From an uncultured Gammaproteobacteria bacterium (lineage in GTDB: Bacteria > Pseudomonadota > Gammaproteobacteria > HK1): a DNA stretch of 64,000 nucleotides. Made by a program: the position numbers and the translations under genes. This document shows, piece after piece, positions 44,999 through 53,079 of this stretch; the stretch's first letter is position 1; each line of letters opens with the position of its first letter. The notes beneath the pieces were generated by a model. It made no database searches. It was not told where the DNA came from and saw only the letters and a program-made list of their open reading frames with translations. The stretch is from NCBI GenBank assembly GCA_958295835.1, contig OY282378.1, positions 1,815,001 to 1,879,000 of the forward strand, written 5' to 3'.

Positions 44999-45359
44999 AT
45001 GCAGCTTCAGGAACTCGCTGACGGCGATCTCCAGGTGTTCTCGCCCGCGCGCCTCGCGGGCGTGCTGCGCACGACGAAGGCCGAGATCGCCGGCACACTG
45101 GGGCTCAGTCGGGACGCGCTCTCTCGCGCCTCGCGAGTCCAGGCCCGGAAGACGCAGACCCGACTGCGGGAGATGGTGGAGATCCTCCGCCGCGTAGAGG
45201 CATATACCGGATCCTCTCCACTCGTCGCCTACGCCTGTTTCCGCTCGGAGGTATTGCCGGGATTCCGCCGGCAAGACGCCCGATCAGCTTGTACGCGAAG
45301 GCAAGGCAGGTGACGTGCATGCCTGTCTCGACCGGATCATGGCAGGCGGGTACGCTTGA
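44999..45359 (+). pseudogene. DUF2384 (MbcA/ParS/Xre-type) antitoxin with frameshift
   Basis: ATG 44999 starts MQLQELADGDLQVFSPARLA, with helix-turn-helix text EIAGTLGLSRDALSRASRVQ and the DUF2384 helix TGSSPLVAYACFRSEVLPGF. Near 45258 the frame shifts, and the normal ending is legible in another frame (GKTPDQLVREGKAGDVHACL then DRIMAGGYA, TGA at 45357). In RES-Xre pairs a RES toxin gene follows; here only LKRHRIRLVQIR-like text remains before a stop, so the toxin is lost. Confidence 0.72.
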
Positions 45360-45424
45360 AACGTCACCGTATCCGGCTGGTGCAGATCCGAACCGTCGTT
45401 GATTGACGAGATTGGGGTGTCCTC

Positions 45425-45721
45425 GTGCACTACGGGAGCAATCCGAAACACAGTGAACCTTGGCAGCAGGGCCGGCGGGGCGCGCTATGTCCGGCGAACA
45501 TCGATCGGAAACTCGCGGAACGGCTGCTTGCGGACAGCGAACTGTCAGGCAAGACACGGTATGCGGTACATGAAGGCAGAGCGTACTGCGCACGGCAACA
45601 CGGCAACGACGTTTGGCACGGTTACCCGATCGGCTGGCGCAGGGTTCCCGCGAAATTGCGGCTCAAGTGGCAGAGGGAAGGGCGTGTGCGAAGAAGGGAT
45701 GCCATGAGGCACTGGGAGTAA
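45425..45721 (+). CDS. Small conserved protein upstream of the ImmA/IrrE fusion
   Basis: The 98-residue protein (GTG start 45425) reads HYGSNPKHSEPWQQGRRGAL, then LSGKTRYAVHEGRAYCARQH and DVWHGYPIGWRRVPAKLRLK, ending with basic residues. Two Cys and several His could bind metal. I do not know its function. Its stop is four bases before the ImmA/IrrE gene, so the two are expected to be co-expressed, and it may act as the regulatory partner of the peptidase. Confidence 0.6.
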   Translation: MHYGSNPKHSEPWQQGRRGALCPANIDRKLAERLLADSELSGKTRYAVHEGRAYCARQHGNDVWHGYPIGWRRVPAKLRLKWQREGRVRRRDAMRHWE

Positions 45722-45725
45722 ACGG

Positions 45726-47294
45726 ATGGCTACCCGATGGGAGCGGCTCGCCGGCGACACGAGTACGTTCGCGTTGAAGGTGGCGTTTGCCCCTGATCCC
45801 GACGCTGGACGTGGCATCGATCCCGAGACCGGTCTTTCCTGGGGGAGGTTTCAGATCTGGGTGGAAGGCCGGAACCTGTGCGCTCACCTGGAGGAAGGCG
45901 AACGAATCGATTCGGTTCATTGGTATCTTCTTCCGCTCTTCGAGTGGTTCTCCAATCACTGGAATCCCTTGCTGCACGAAGAACGCCTTCCAGTGGAGAA
46001 CTCGGGAGACACCGCATGGGAATCCTTGCATGCCACTCGATTCCCGCCCCGGGCAATAGAAGATGATGAAGAAGAGGCTTCGAAGTGGGAAAGTGCGTGG
46101 CAAGCGTGGTGGTTCCGGCACGCACTTCACACCGCAAGTGAGGGTGGTTTGTTCCCGGATGTCGTGTTTCGGCGTTTCCGGGATTCGGTCGAGATATCCT
46201 GGGGACCCACTCGAACCCAAGGGATGCCGTTCCACTACGAGTTCATGGAGTTGGCGGCGGGCGCCAGCAGGCTGTCGCCACGATCGGTTGCCGACCCTCT
46301 GCATGAAGTATTGTCGGACGCTGGCGAATACCTCTTGTCTCTCGCCCCCGAGTCAAGGCGTATCGGCGCATTGAACAAGGGCCTCCGGGCGTTGCGCACG
46401 CCGCCGGCATCTCGCGAGCGGCGCCTCATGTGGCTTGCCGGATTGGGAACGGACGACCACACCGTCCGAACCGGATGGCGGCGGGTAACGAACTGCCTCT
46501 CGGACCTTGCCGAAGCGCCGCGTCGCGCGATGCTGGAGGCTTCCGAATCACCTCTGGTCGTCACCGGCTCCTGCCAGGCGGCACTCATGTTCGGTTCACT
46601 CGCGCCTGACGTCATGGAGCAGGACGTATTGAACCTTGCCCGGGCGACGGTCGATCTTTACTCACTCGAAGGCGACTCGGAGGCGATGCGGGAAATCTGC
46701 CATGCCGCTCCGATCGAGGAACCCATGTCCCCCGCGTGGTCTCAGGGATACGAGTTGGCCGATGATCTTCATCGACACTTCCACGGTGAATTCGCAGAAG
46801 GCGGGTCCGCCGACGTCGAGGGACTGATCGAGAGGCTGGACATAAGGATTGAAACACTCGAATTGTCGGATGAGAGGGTTCGAGGCGTGTCCATTGCAGG
46901 GCCACGACATCGGCCCGGAATCATCGTCAACTCGAATCATGCCGCGAACGGACACCCCTCGGGTTACCGGTTCACGCTCGCCCACGAGCTCTGCCACTTG
47001 CTGTTCGACCGCGAGGCCGGACGCCGTCTGGCCATCGCCAGCGGACCGTGGGCGCCGCGGGACGTCGAGCGGCGGGCGAACGCCTTCGCGGCGATGTTGC
47101 TGATGCCCACCTCCCTCGTGCAGCAAGCCGTGGCGACGCTGAGCGCCCCGGTCGCCACGGTGGAAGGGGTGCGGGAAGTCGCAAGCAGGCTGCGCGCGGG
47201 CCGCTCCGCCGTGCTGAACCATCTGAAGAACCTGGGGTTCATCGACGAGGCCGATCAGCAACGGATCGAAGATCAGGCACTGCTCCCCGGTTGA
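45726..47294 (+). CDS. ImmA/IrrE-type zinc metallopeptidase with long N-terminal extension
   Basis: The 522-residue protein ends in an ImmA/IrrE peptidase domain: RFTLAHELCHLLFDREAGRR with H420-E-L-C-H424 as the zinc site, and VERRANAFAAMLLMPTSLVQ, the usual downstream helix. The first ~350 residues (WGRFQIWVEGRNLCAHLEEG, WYLLPLFEWFSNHWNPLLHE) are not a helix-turn-helix and are not recognised; they may sense the signal or bind a substrate. ImmA/IrrE enzymes cut repressors or antitoxins. The gene is 10 bases from the DUF499 ATPase, an operon-like position. Confidence 0.82.
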   Translation: MATRWERLAGDTSTFALKVAFAPDPDAGRGIDPETGLSWGRFQIWVEGRNLCAHLEEGERIDSVHWYLLPLFEWFSNHWNPLLHEERLPVENSGDTAWESLHATRFPPRAIEDDEEEASKWESAWQAWWFRHALHTASEGGLFPDVVFRRFRDSVEISWGPTRTQGMPFHYEFMELAAGASRLSPRSVADPLHEVLSDAGEYLLSLAPESRRIGALNKGLRALRTPPASRERRLMWLAGLGTDDHTVRTGWRRVTNCLSDLAEAPRRAMLEASESPLVVTGSCQAALMFGSLAPDVMEQDVLNLARATVDLYSLEGDSEAMREICHAAPIEEPMSPAWSQGYELADDLHRHFHGEFAEGGSADVEGLIERLDIRIETLELSDERVRGVSIAGPRHRPGIIVNSNHAANGHPSGYRFTLAHELCHLLFDREAGRRLAIASGPWAPRDVERRANAFAAMLLMPTSLVQQAVATLSAPVATVEGVREVASRLRAGRSAVLNHLKNLGFIDEADQQRIEDQALLPG

Positions 47295-47304
47295 ATCCGC
47301 CGCG

Positions 47305-50300
47305 ATGACGAAGAAGAACCAGCCCAAACCCTGGCACCGGATCGTCCGCCTCAAGGAAGAGCTCCGCTCCGGGGCGCTCTCCCTTGCGGAGTTCGCCGCC
47401 GATCTCCACGAGGTGACGCTCGGGCAGGGCCGCCGCCCGGTCTACGAGGAGCCGGAGAAGTTCTTCGCGCTCACCTACCCGACCCACGCGCTGCGGGAGC
47501 TGGTGCGGGACGTCGCCGGGCGGCTGGCGGGGCAGAGCGACAAGGCGGTGCGGCAGCTCGAGCTGACCTACGGCGGCGGCAAGACCCATACCCTGATCAC
47601 CCTCTACCACCTGTTCCGGGACCCGGAGGCGCTGCCCGACCTCCCCGCGGTGCGGGAGTTCCGCGAGCACGTCGGCGCCGGCCTGCCGCGCGCGTTCGTC
47701 GCGACGCTCTGCTTCGACAAGATCGACGTGGAGCGGGGCATCGAGGGCGTGCGCGCACCGGGGGGCGGGACGCGCACGCTCCGCCACCCCTGGAGCGTGC
47801 TGGCGTTCCAGCTCGCGGGCGCGGAGGGGCTGCGCGCAATCCACGGCGAGGGCAGGGACGAGGAGCGCGAGACCCCGCCGGCCGAGCCCCTCCTCGTGAA
47901 GCTGCTCGAAAAGCCGCAGGCGCAGGGGCTCGCGACGCTGGTCCTGGTGGACGAAGTGCTGATGTACGCCCGCGAGAAGGCGGGGATCGATCCGGTGTGG
48001 CGCGACCGTATCGAGGACTTCTTCCAGTCCCTGACCCAGGCCGTGGCCAAGGTGGACCGGGCGGCGATGGTGGCCTCGCTGCTGGCCACCGACCCCCGCA
48101 AGCAGCGGGGCGCGCTGGGCGCCGAGCTGATCGCCGGGCTCTTCGACGTGTTCCGGCGCCAGCGCGAGGAAGGGGTGCAGCCGGTGCAGAAGGAGGACGT
48201 GGCGGAGGTGCTGCGCCGGCGTTTCTTCGAGCCGGAGGACGTCCGGGACCCGAGCGCCTTCCGGCCACACGTGATCGGGGTGGTACGGGGACTCGCGAGG
48301 CTCGACGACGCGACGGCCGGGGAGAAGTCGGCCGCGGAAGAACGCTTCTGCAACAGCTTCCCCTTCCATCCCGATCTCACCGACGTGTTCTACAGCCGCT
48401 GGACGCAGCTCGAAGGCTTCCAGCGCACGCGCGGCATCCTGCGCACTCTCGCCACGGCGTTGCGCGAGGCCGAGAAGTGGGACACGAGCCCGCTCGTCGG
48501 CCCCTCCGCCCTGCTCGCCGCGCCCGCCGGCGGCGGGGAGCCGCGGGCCGTCACGGGCGCCTCGGGTGTCTCGGGCGGGGAGACCGTTTCAGACAGCACG
48601 CCCGGCGTCTCGGGCGCATCGGGAGGCACGCCGGGTGCCTCGGGCAGATCGGATGTCTCGGCCGCCTCGGGCGTCCCGGGCAGGTCAGGTGTCTCGGGCG
48701 TTCCGGGCAGCGCGTCCGGCGTCTCCGAAGCGGTGCGGGAGCTGGCGGGGGTGGCCTCCACGGAGCGCGCCGAGGGCAACCGGGTGGACTGGGCGCCGCT
48801 GCTGGAGGCGGAGCTTGCCAGGGCGCGGCAGATCCAGGACGAGCTTCCGGCGCTTCGTGAAGGCCGCGAGGCCGAGCAGATGGTCATCGCCGTCTTCCTC
48901 CACTCCCAGCCGATCGGCCACAAGGCATACACGCCGGAGCTGGTGCGGATGGCGGGGAGCCGCGCGCCGGACGCGATCGAGCTCGAGAAGGGACTGCGCC
49001 GCTGGCGGGAGCTCTCCTGGTTCCTGGACGACGAGGACGCGGGCGCGGAGGAGCCGGCGGCGGCGGAACTGCCGAAATCCTGGCGGCTCGGCAACCGGCC
49101 GAACCTGCGCCAGATGCACGACGAGGCGTGCCGGCAGCGGGTGAGCGCCGAGGCGGTGGAGGCACGTCTGGAGGAGGCGATCCGCAAGGCGAGACCGCTC
49201 ACGGAGGGCGCCTCAGCGGCCGGTGTGAGCGTTCACTTGCTGCCGGCGTCGCCGAGGGACGTGGGGGACGACGGCAGCTTCCGGTACGTGGTGCCGGGGC
49301 CGGGCGCGGCGTCCGAATCCGGCAAGCCGAGCGCGCTCGCGAAGCGCTTCCTCGACGAGGCCGGCGGGCCGCACCGGCCGCGCGTGCATCGCAACGCGGT
49401 GGTGCTGGCGGTCCCCTCGCACGGCGGGCTCGAAGCGGCGCGCGCCGCCGTGCGCGCGCTGCTCGGATGGGACGACGTCAAGAAGCAGCTTCAGGGGCAC
49501 CAGGTCGATCAGGCCCAGCACTATCGCCTGATACGCCGGCACCAGGATGCGCGCGTGCGGGTCCCCGACGCGGTCCGGCAGGCGTACTCGATCGTGGTCA
49601 CCGTGAACGAGCGCAACGCCGTCCACGCCTTCAAGCTCGCCCCCGGGGCAGGGCCGCTCTTCGCCGGGATCAAGGGCGACGATCGCGCCCGCATCAAGGA
49701 AACGGCGGTGGATGCGGCGGCGCTGCTGCCGGACGGCCCCTACGACCTGTGGCGTGAAGGCGACGACGCCCGCTTCGTGAAGGGCCTGGCGGACTCCTTC
49801 GCCCGCTATCCGCGCCTCCCCAAGGTACTGAACCCCAGGGTCCTGCTCGATACGGTCCTGCAAGGCGTGGAACGCGGCCTCCTGGTGGCGCGTCTCGCCC
49901 GGCCCGACGCCAGCGTGCGGACCTGGTGGCGCGAAGCGGTGGACCCGGAGTCGCGCGCGGACCCGCAGCTCGAAGTGGTCCTGCCGGAAAAGGCCGAGCT
50001 GAGCCGTCTGCCCGAAGACCTGCTGGCCCCCGGCGCCCTGCCGGAGCTTTGGGAGGATGGAGGCGATGCGGGTAGCGCAGATGGTGCGGGTGGATCAGGT
50101 CATGCACGGGATGCAGGAGATCGAAGTCCGAGCCCCACGGTCACGTTGCGCCGGCTGCTGGACTACTTCCGCGGCGGCCACGTGGCGCGCGTCCCGCGGG
50201 AGGGGTACGACGACACGTTCGTCATCCCGCGCTGTCTCGAACACGCCATCCTGGACGCGGTGCAACGCGGGGTCGGGCGGGGAACGCTGTGGCTCACCAA

Positions 50301-50859
50301 CGGCCCCGCCTCGGTGTGGATGGAGCCGATCCCCTACGGCGTGCTCGACGAAAACGCCGTGCTCCATCCCGCACCCGAGCTGATCCCGCCCCAGGAGCTC
50401 GTGGAACAGGCCCTGCCCGGCGCGTGGAAGGACGGCCGGGTCAACGGGGTCGCGCTGGTGCAGGCGGCTTCGCAGGCGCGGGGCGCGGCGCTTCCCTGGG
50501 GCCTGGTTCGCGAAAGCATCAGGGCCGGCGTGGAAAGCCGCTGGCTCAGGGTGGCCGAGAACAGTGGCCCCGTGGACTGCGGATACGACGAGGCGGGACA
50601 CCTGCGCCTGGAGCGGCCCGCGCAACCGAAACCTCCGCCACCGGGGCCGTCCCCGAGCCTCCCGTCCGGGGGTGCGGTGCTCGAAGGCTCCCGGATGCAG
50701 GATCTCGCCGAGATCGTCCCCGCGATGATGGAGGCGAGCGCGGGGAGCGCGCTGCGCTTCCACGTGCGGGTGGCGCTCGACGGAGAGGCCCCGGAGGAGG
50801 TTCGCGGCGCCCTCGACGCACTGCTCGCCGGGGTTTCGGAGGACCTGAAGACCACGTAG
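47305..50859 (+). CDS. DUF499 ATPase, Hma-like defence core
   Basis: The 1184-residue protein opens KKNQPKPWHRIVRLKEELRS, with Walker A in LELTYGGGKTHTLITLYHLF (~residues 85-104) and a Walker B-like LATLVLVDEVLMYAREKAG (~212-230), matching DUF499 proteins of anti-phage loci with DUF1156 methylases. Residues ~417-476 are a Gly-Val-Ser repeat insert (48555-48730) of many G-V-S-G units. A Gly-Asp segment (GGDAGSADGAGGSGHARDAG) lies near 915-935. The last ~166 residues recur at 22745-23245, and the first 22 codons at 42430. It probably powers a DNA-handling step with the helicase and methylase. Confidence 0.9.
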   Translation: MTKKNQPKPWHRIVRLKEELRSGALSLAEFAADLHEVTLGQGRRPVYEEPEKFFALTYPTHALRELVRDVAGRLAGQSDKAVRQLELTYGGGKTHTLITLYHLFRDPEALPDLPAVREFREHVGAGLPRAFVATLCFDKIDVERGIEGVRAPGGGTRTLRHPWSVLAFQLAGAEGLRAIHGEGRDEERETPPAEPLLVKLLEKPQAQGLATLVLVDEVLMYAREKAGIDPVWRDRIEDFFQSLTQAVAKVDRAAMVASLLATDPRKQRGALGAELIAGLFDVFRRQREEGVQPVQKEDVAEVLRRRFFEPEDVRDPSAFRPHVIGVVRGLARLDDATAGEKSAAEERFCNSFPFHPDLTDVFYSRWTQLEGFQRTRGILRTLATALREAEKWDTSPLVGPSALLAAPAGGGEPRAVTGASGVSGGETVSDSTPGVSGASGGTPGASGRSDVSAASGVPGRSGVSGVPGSASGVSEAVRELAGVASTERAEGNRVDWAPLLEAELARARQIQDELPALREGREAEQMVIAVFLHSQPIGHKAYTPELVRMAGSRAPDAIELEKGLRRWRELSWFLDDEDAGAEEPAAAELPKSWRLGNRPNLRQMHDEACRQRVSAEAVEARLEEAIRKARPLTEGASAAGVSVHLLPASPRDVGDDGSFRYVVPGPGAASESGKPSALAKRFLDEAGGPHRPRVHRNAVVLAVPSHGGLEAARAAVRALLGWDDVKKQLQGHQVDQAQHYRLIRRHQDARVRVPDAVRQAYSIVVTVNERNAVHAFKLAPGAGPLFAGIKGDDRARIKETAVDAAALLPDGPYDLWREGDDARFVKGLADSFARYPRLPKVLNPRVLLDTVLQGVERGLLVARLARPDASVRTWWREAVDPESRADPQLEVVLPEKAELSRLPEDLLAPGALPELWEDGGDAGSADGAGGSGHARDAGDRSPSPTVTLRRLLDYFRGGHVARVPREGYDDTFVIPRCLEHAILDAVQRGVGRGTLWLTNGPASVWMEPIPYGVLDENAVLHPAPELIPPQELVEQALPGAWKDGRVNGVALVQAASQARGAALPWGLVRESIRAGVESRWLRVAENSGPVDCGYDEAGHLRLERPAQPKPPPPGPSPSLPSGGAVLEGSRMQDLAEIVPAMMEASAGSALRFHVRVALDGEAPEEVRGALDALLAGVSEDLKTT
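48555..48730 (+). repeat. Simple-sequence insert (GVSG-type) inside the DUF499 gene
   Basis: The text cctcgggcg(g/t)ctcgggc recurs about ten times with variable spacing, encoding G-A-S-G / G-V-S-G units without breaking the frame. It is the third core gene of the locus with such an insert. Confidence 0.8.
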
Positions 50860-50910
50860 CGGTGTCCGATGCGAATGGGCGGGAGTCGCCGTGCTTCCGG
50901 CCGCGGCTCC

Positions 50911-51468
50911 CGGCGCCAGTGCGAATGCCGGAGCGGGCGTTCCGATGGCCGCGATGCACGGCGGTTTCGCCGACCTCGTGAGCACGGTGCGGCCCGCCGT
51001 CGTCAACGTCGAGGTCACCCGCGCCATCCGGCCCGCCGCCCAGTCGCACGCATGGCGGCAGCGACCGGGAACGGAGATCCCGGAGCTCTTCCGGCGCTTC
51101 CTGCCGATGCCCTGGAATGGAGCGCCCGGTGCGCCGAGAGCCGAGGGCGTCGGCTCCGGGTTCATCATCGACGCCTCGGGGCTCGTCGTCACCAGCCACC
51201 ACGTGGTGAAGGGTGCGGACACGGTGACGGTCACGCTGCACGATGGGCGGACGCTCGGAGCACGGGTCGCGGGCGCGGACCCGAAGACCGACCTCGCGCT
51301 CCTCGAGATCGACGCCGGCGAAGCGCTGCCGATCGTCGAATTCGGGGATTCCGATACGACGCGGGTCGGCGACTGGGTGGTCGCGGTGGGGAGCCCCTTC
51401 GGGCTCGGCGGCACCGTCACCGCGGGCATCGTCTCCGCGCGGGGCCGGGACATCGGCTCGGGTCCCTA
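50911..51468 (+). pseudogene. Internal slice of the HtrA protease gene
   Basis: The frame matches residues ~73-258 of the HtrA at 23590 (MAAMHGGFADLVSTVRPAVV onward through SHHVVKG and PKTDLALLE), with few changes, and stops before the catalytic serine. It lacks the signal sequence and PDZ domains, so it is inactive. Confidence 0.9.
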
Positions 51469-51469
51469 T

Positions 51470-51600
51470 ATCGCGCGGAGATCGACCAAGTGGCCGGGCT
51501 GCGCCATGCGCAGCTTCATCATCGGGATCAGGCTATGGCCCCCGGCGACCATCAGGGCCTCGTCGCCGTGCTCGGCGAGCAGTCGTACCATCTCGGCGAG
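51470..51600 (-). pseudogene. CoxM-like FAD-subunit fragment
   Basis: The minus strand reads LAEMVRLLAEHGDEALMVAG, GHSLIPMMKLRMAQPGHLVD and LRAI. This is more of the N-terminal FAD-binding motif region of a molybdenum hydroxylase medium subunit than is left at 25590-25689, so the two fragments come from one ancestral gene. Confidence 0.78.
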
Positions 51601-51675
51601 CGCTACTGGCTCTACGTCGTCTTCGACTACGCGACGCCCGCGCCGCGGCTGCTGCGGATACAGGATCCTTTCGAC
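51588..51675 (+). pseudogene. Slice of the helicase DUF3883 tail
   Basis: GERYWLYVVFDYATPAPRLL then RIQDPFDE repeats residues ~1355-1382 of the helicase at 25784, with one Cys-to-Tyr change, and ends at a TAG soon after. Bases 51676-51834 hold no recognisable gene. Confidence 0.85.
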
Positions 51676-51834
51676 GAAGTAGAGATAGTGGCCCCGCTCG
51701 GAGCCGGCAGACCTCGCAGCACCGGACCAGCGGATTACCCGGATCACCGGTCGGAAGGGCCTGTCTCACGCCGCCCCGAGGGGTTGAAGGCCGGAACGCG
51801 GCCCGTGCCGGCAAGCTGGCGATGGCGCCCCGCC

Positions 51835-52632
51835 TCACCCCGCACGGCCGTAGAAGCCGATCCGCTCCTCGTCGCTGAACAGGACGCCGGGGCGCTCGTA
51901 GTAGGAAAAGACGGCGATCATGCGCTCGCGCGGGCCGATGACGGGGGAGGTCCGGTGGGCCGTGTTCCGCCCCTTGAAGACGTTCAGCGTGCCGGCCGCC
52001 AGCGCCAGGCTCCGGACTTCGGGGTCGCGGCCGTCCAGGAGCCTGGCCACGCCGTCCGGATTCGGGTCGGCCGGCGTGCGCAGGTCGCTGCGGTACTGGA
52101 ACTCGCCGCCGGCGTCCGGCGCTTGCAGCAGCAGGGTGGTGGTGAACTCCGAGCGGTCGAAATGCCAGTTGAGCGCTTCACCTTGGTGGTAGGACATGAC
52201 GTTGGCGCGGGCCAGCGGGTCGTCCATCAGGTAGAGCCGCGGCTTGCGCAGGACCCGGGCCAGGAACCCGGCAAGCGGCGTCCACTCATAGATCCGGTGG
52301 ACCGCGGCGCCGGTCATCCGGTCGTCGCAGAGGGTCCGGTTCACGGTCTCGAAGCGGCGTAGCGCGGGGTGGTCCTCCGAGGCGCCCTCGACGCTGTCCA
52401 GGAAATAGACGTTGTGCGAGCGGGCGTGCCGGAAGGAGACGGTCTCCATCAGCGGCTTCAGATCGGCCACGCAGCGCGCGACGGCGGCCGGCCGCATCAG
52501 GCCCTCCAGGTTGAACAGGCCGTCACGGTCGAGCGCGGCGCGGCATTCCGCCACCAGCGCCCTGCCCCGCGGGCTCGCCGGCCTGTCCAGCGGATACCGG
52601 TCCAGATCGAGGATGTCGCCGATGTCCTCCAT
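51835..52632 (-). CDS. 2OG-Fe(II) oxygenase-like protein
   Basis: The 265-residue protein has the double-stranded beta-helix markers: NWHFDRSEF (HxD), GRNTAHRTSPVIG (distal His) and the 2-oxoglutarate-binding Arg in GPRERMIAVF. This fits soluble iron/2-oxoglutarate dioxygenases that hydroxylate small molecules or proteins; the substrate is unknown. ATG 52632 sits nine bases after AGGAG (52646-52642), better than ATG 52641, which abuts it. It is isolated on the minus strand and appears intact. Confidence 0.8.
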   Translation of the reverse strand: MEDIGDILDLDRYPLDRPASPRGRALVAECRAALDRDGLFNLEGLMRPAAVARCVADLKPLMETVSFRHARSHNVYFLDSVEGASEDHPALRRFETVNRTLCDDRMTGAAVHRIYEWTPLAGFLARVLRKPRLYLMDDPLARANVMSYHQGEALNWHFDRSEFTTTLLLQAPDAGGEFQYRSDLRTPADPNPDGVARLLDGRDPEVRSLALAAGTLNVFKGRNTAHRTSPVIGPRERMIAVFSYYERPGVLFSDEERIGFYGRAG

Positions 52633-52674
52633 CTCTTCCATCTCCTGGTGTCTCCGGTTTACCGGCGGGTGCGA

Positions 52675-52752
52675 ATGCCTGCGGACTCGACCGAAGCCGA
52701 GCCCGTCCCGCCACAGTTGCGCCGCGAAGTCCAATGCAGGATACCGTCCTCG
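52675..52752 (-). pseudogene. 3'-end fragment of a DUF4143-type ATPase gene
   Basis: The minus strand ends with DFAAQLWRDGLGFGRVR, matching the last codons (DFAAQLWRGGLGFG) of the intact ATPase at 55813 and continuing past its stop, with a short internal gap. Bases 52753-53079 contain nothing I recognise. Confidence 0.7.
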
Positions 52753-53079
52753 CCACGGACGCTCGGATCCTGGGAGCCGGTGACCCCCTTGTGATCGGGC
52801 CGGTCCACCGTCCTCGCCACAGGCGACCAGATCGGTGAGCGTCCCGCCGACTCGACCCCGGCGAGATGGCTCGTGCCGTTCATTGGTCTTCCGGCGCGGC
52901 ATCAACCCGCATTTCCCACCAGCCCGGGCACCGCTCGCCACGGACATGGCTGTATGGTTTGCATGGTTCATCGGTCGCATTGCAACACGCGGGCCATTCG
53001 GCCAGACTTCATCGGCATCCGCACGAGTACATCGATTCAGCGCGAAACGGTATCTGATCGGGCACCGGAGGGGGAGAGG

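Larger units (their letters stand above)
50356..51675 (+). repeat. Colinear, deletion-compressed copy of 22742-29930
   Basis: Four blocks keep the order and orientation of the other region: A 50356-50913 = 22742-23300 (DUF499 end), B 50911-51468 = 23805-24362 (HtrA slice), C ~51472-51534 = ~25625-25687 (CoxM fragment) and D 51588-51675 = 29842-29930 (helicase end). About 7.2 kb is reduced to 1.3 kb. The entry into block D lies in ccatctcggcgag, which is also part of the CoxM-like text. Confidence 0.88.
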
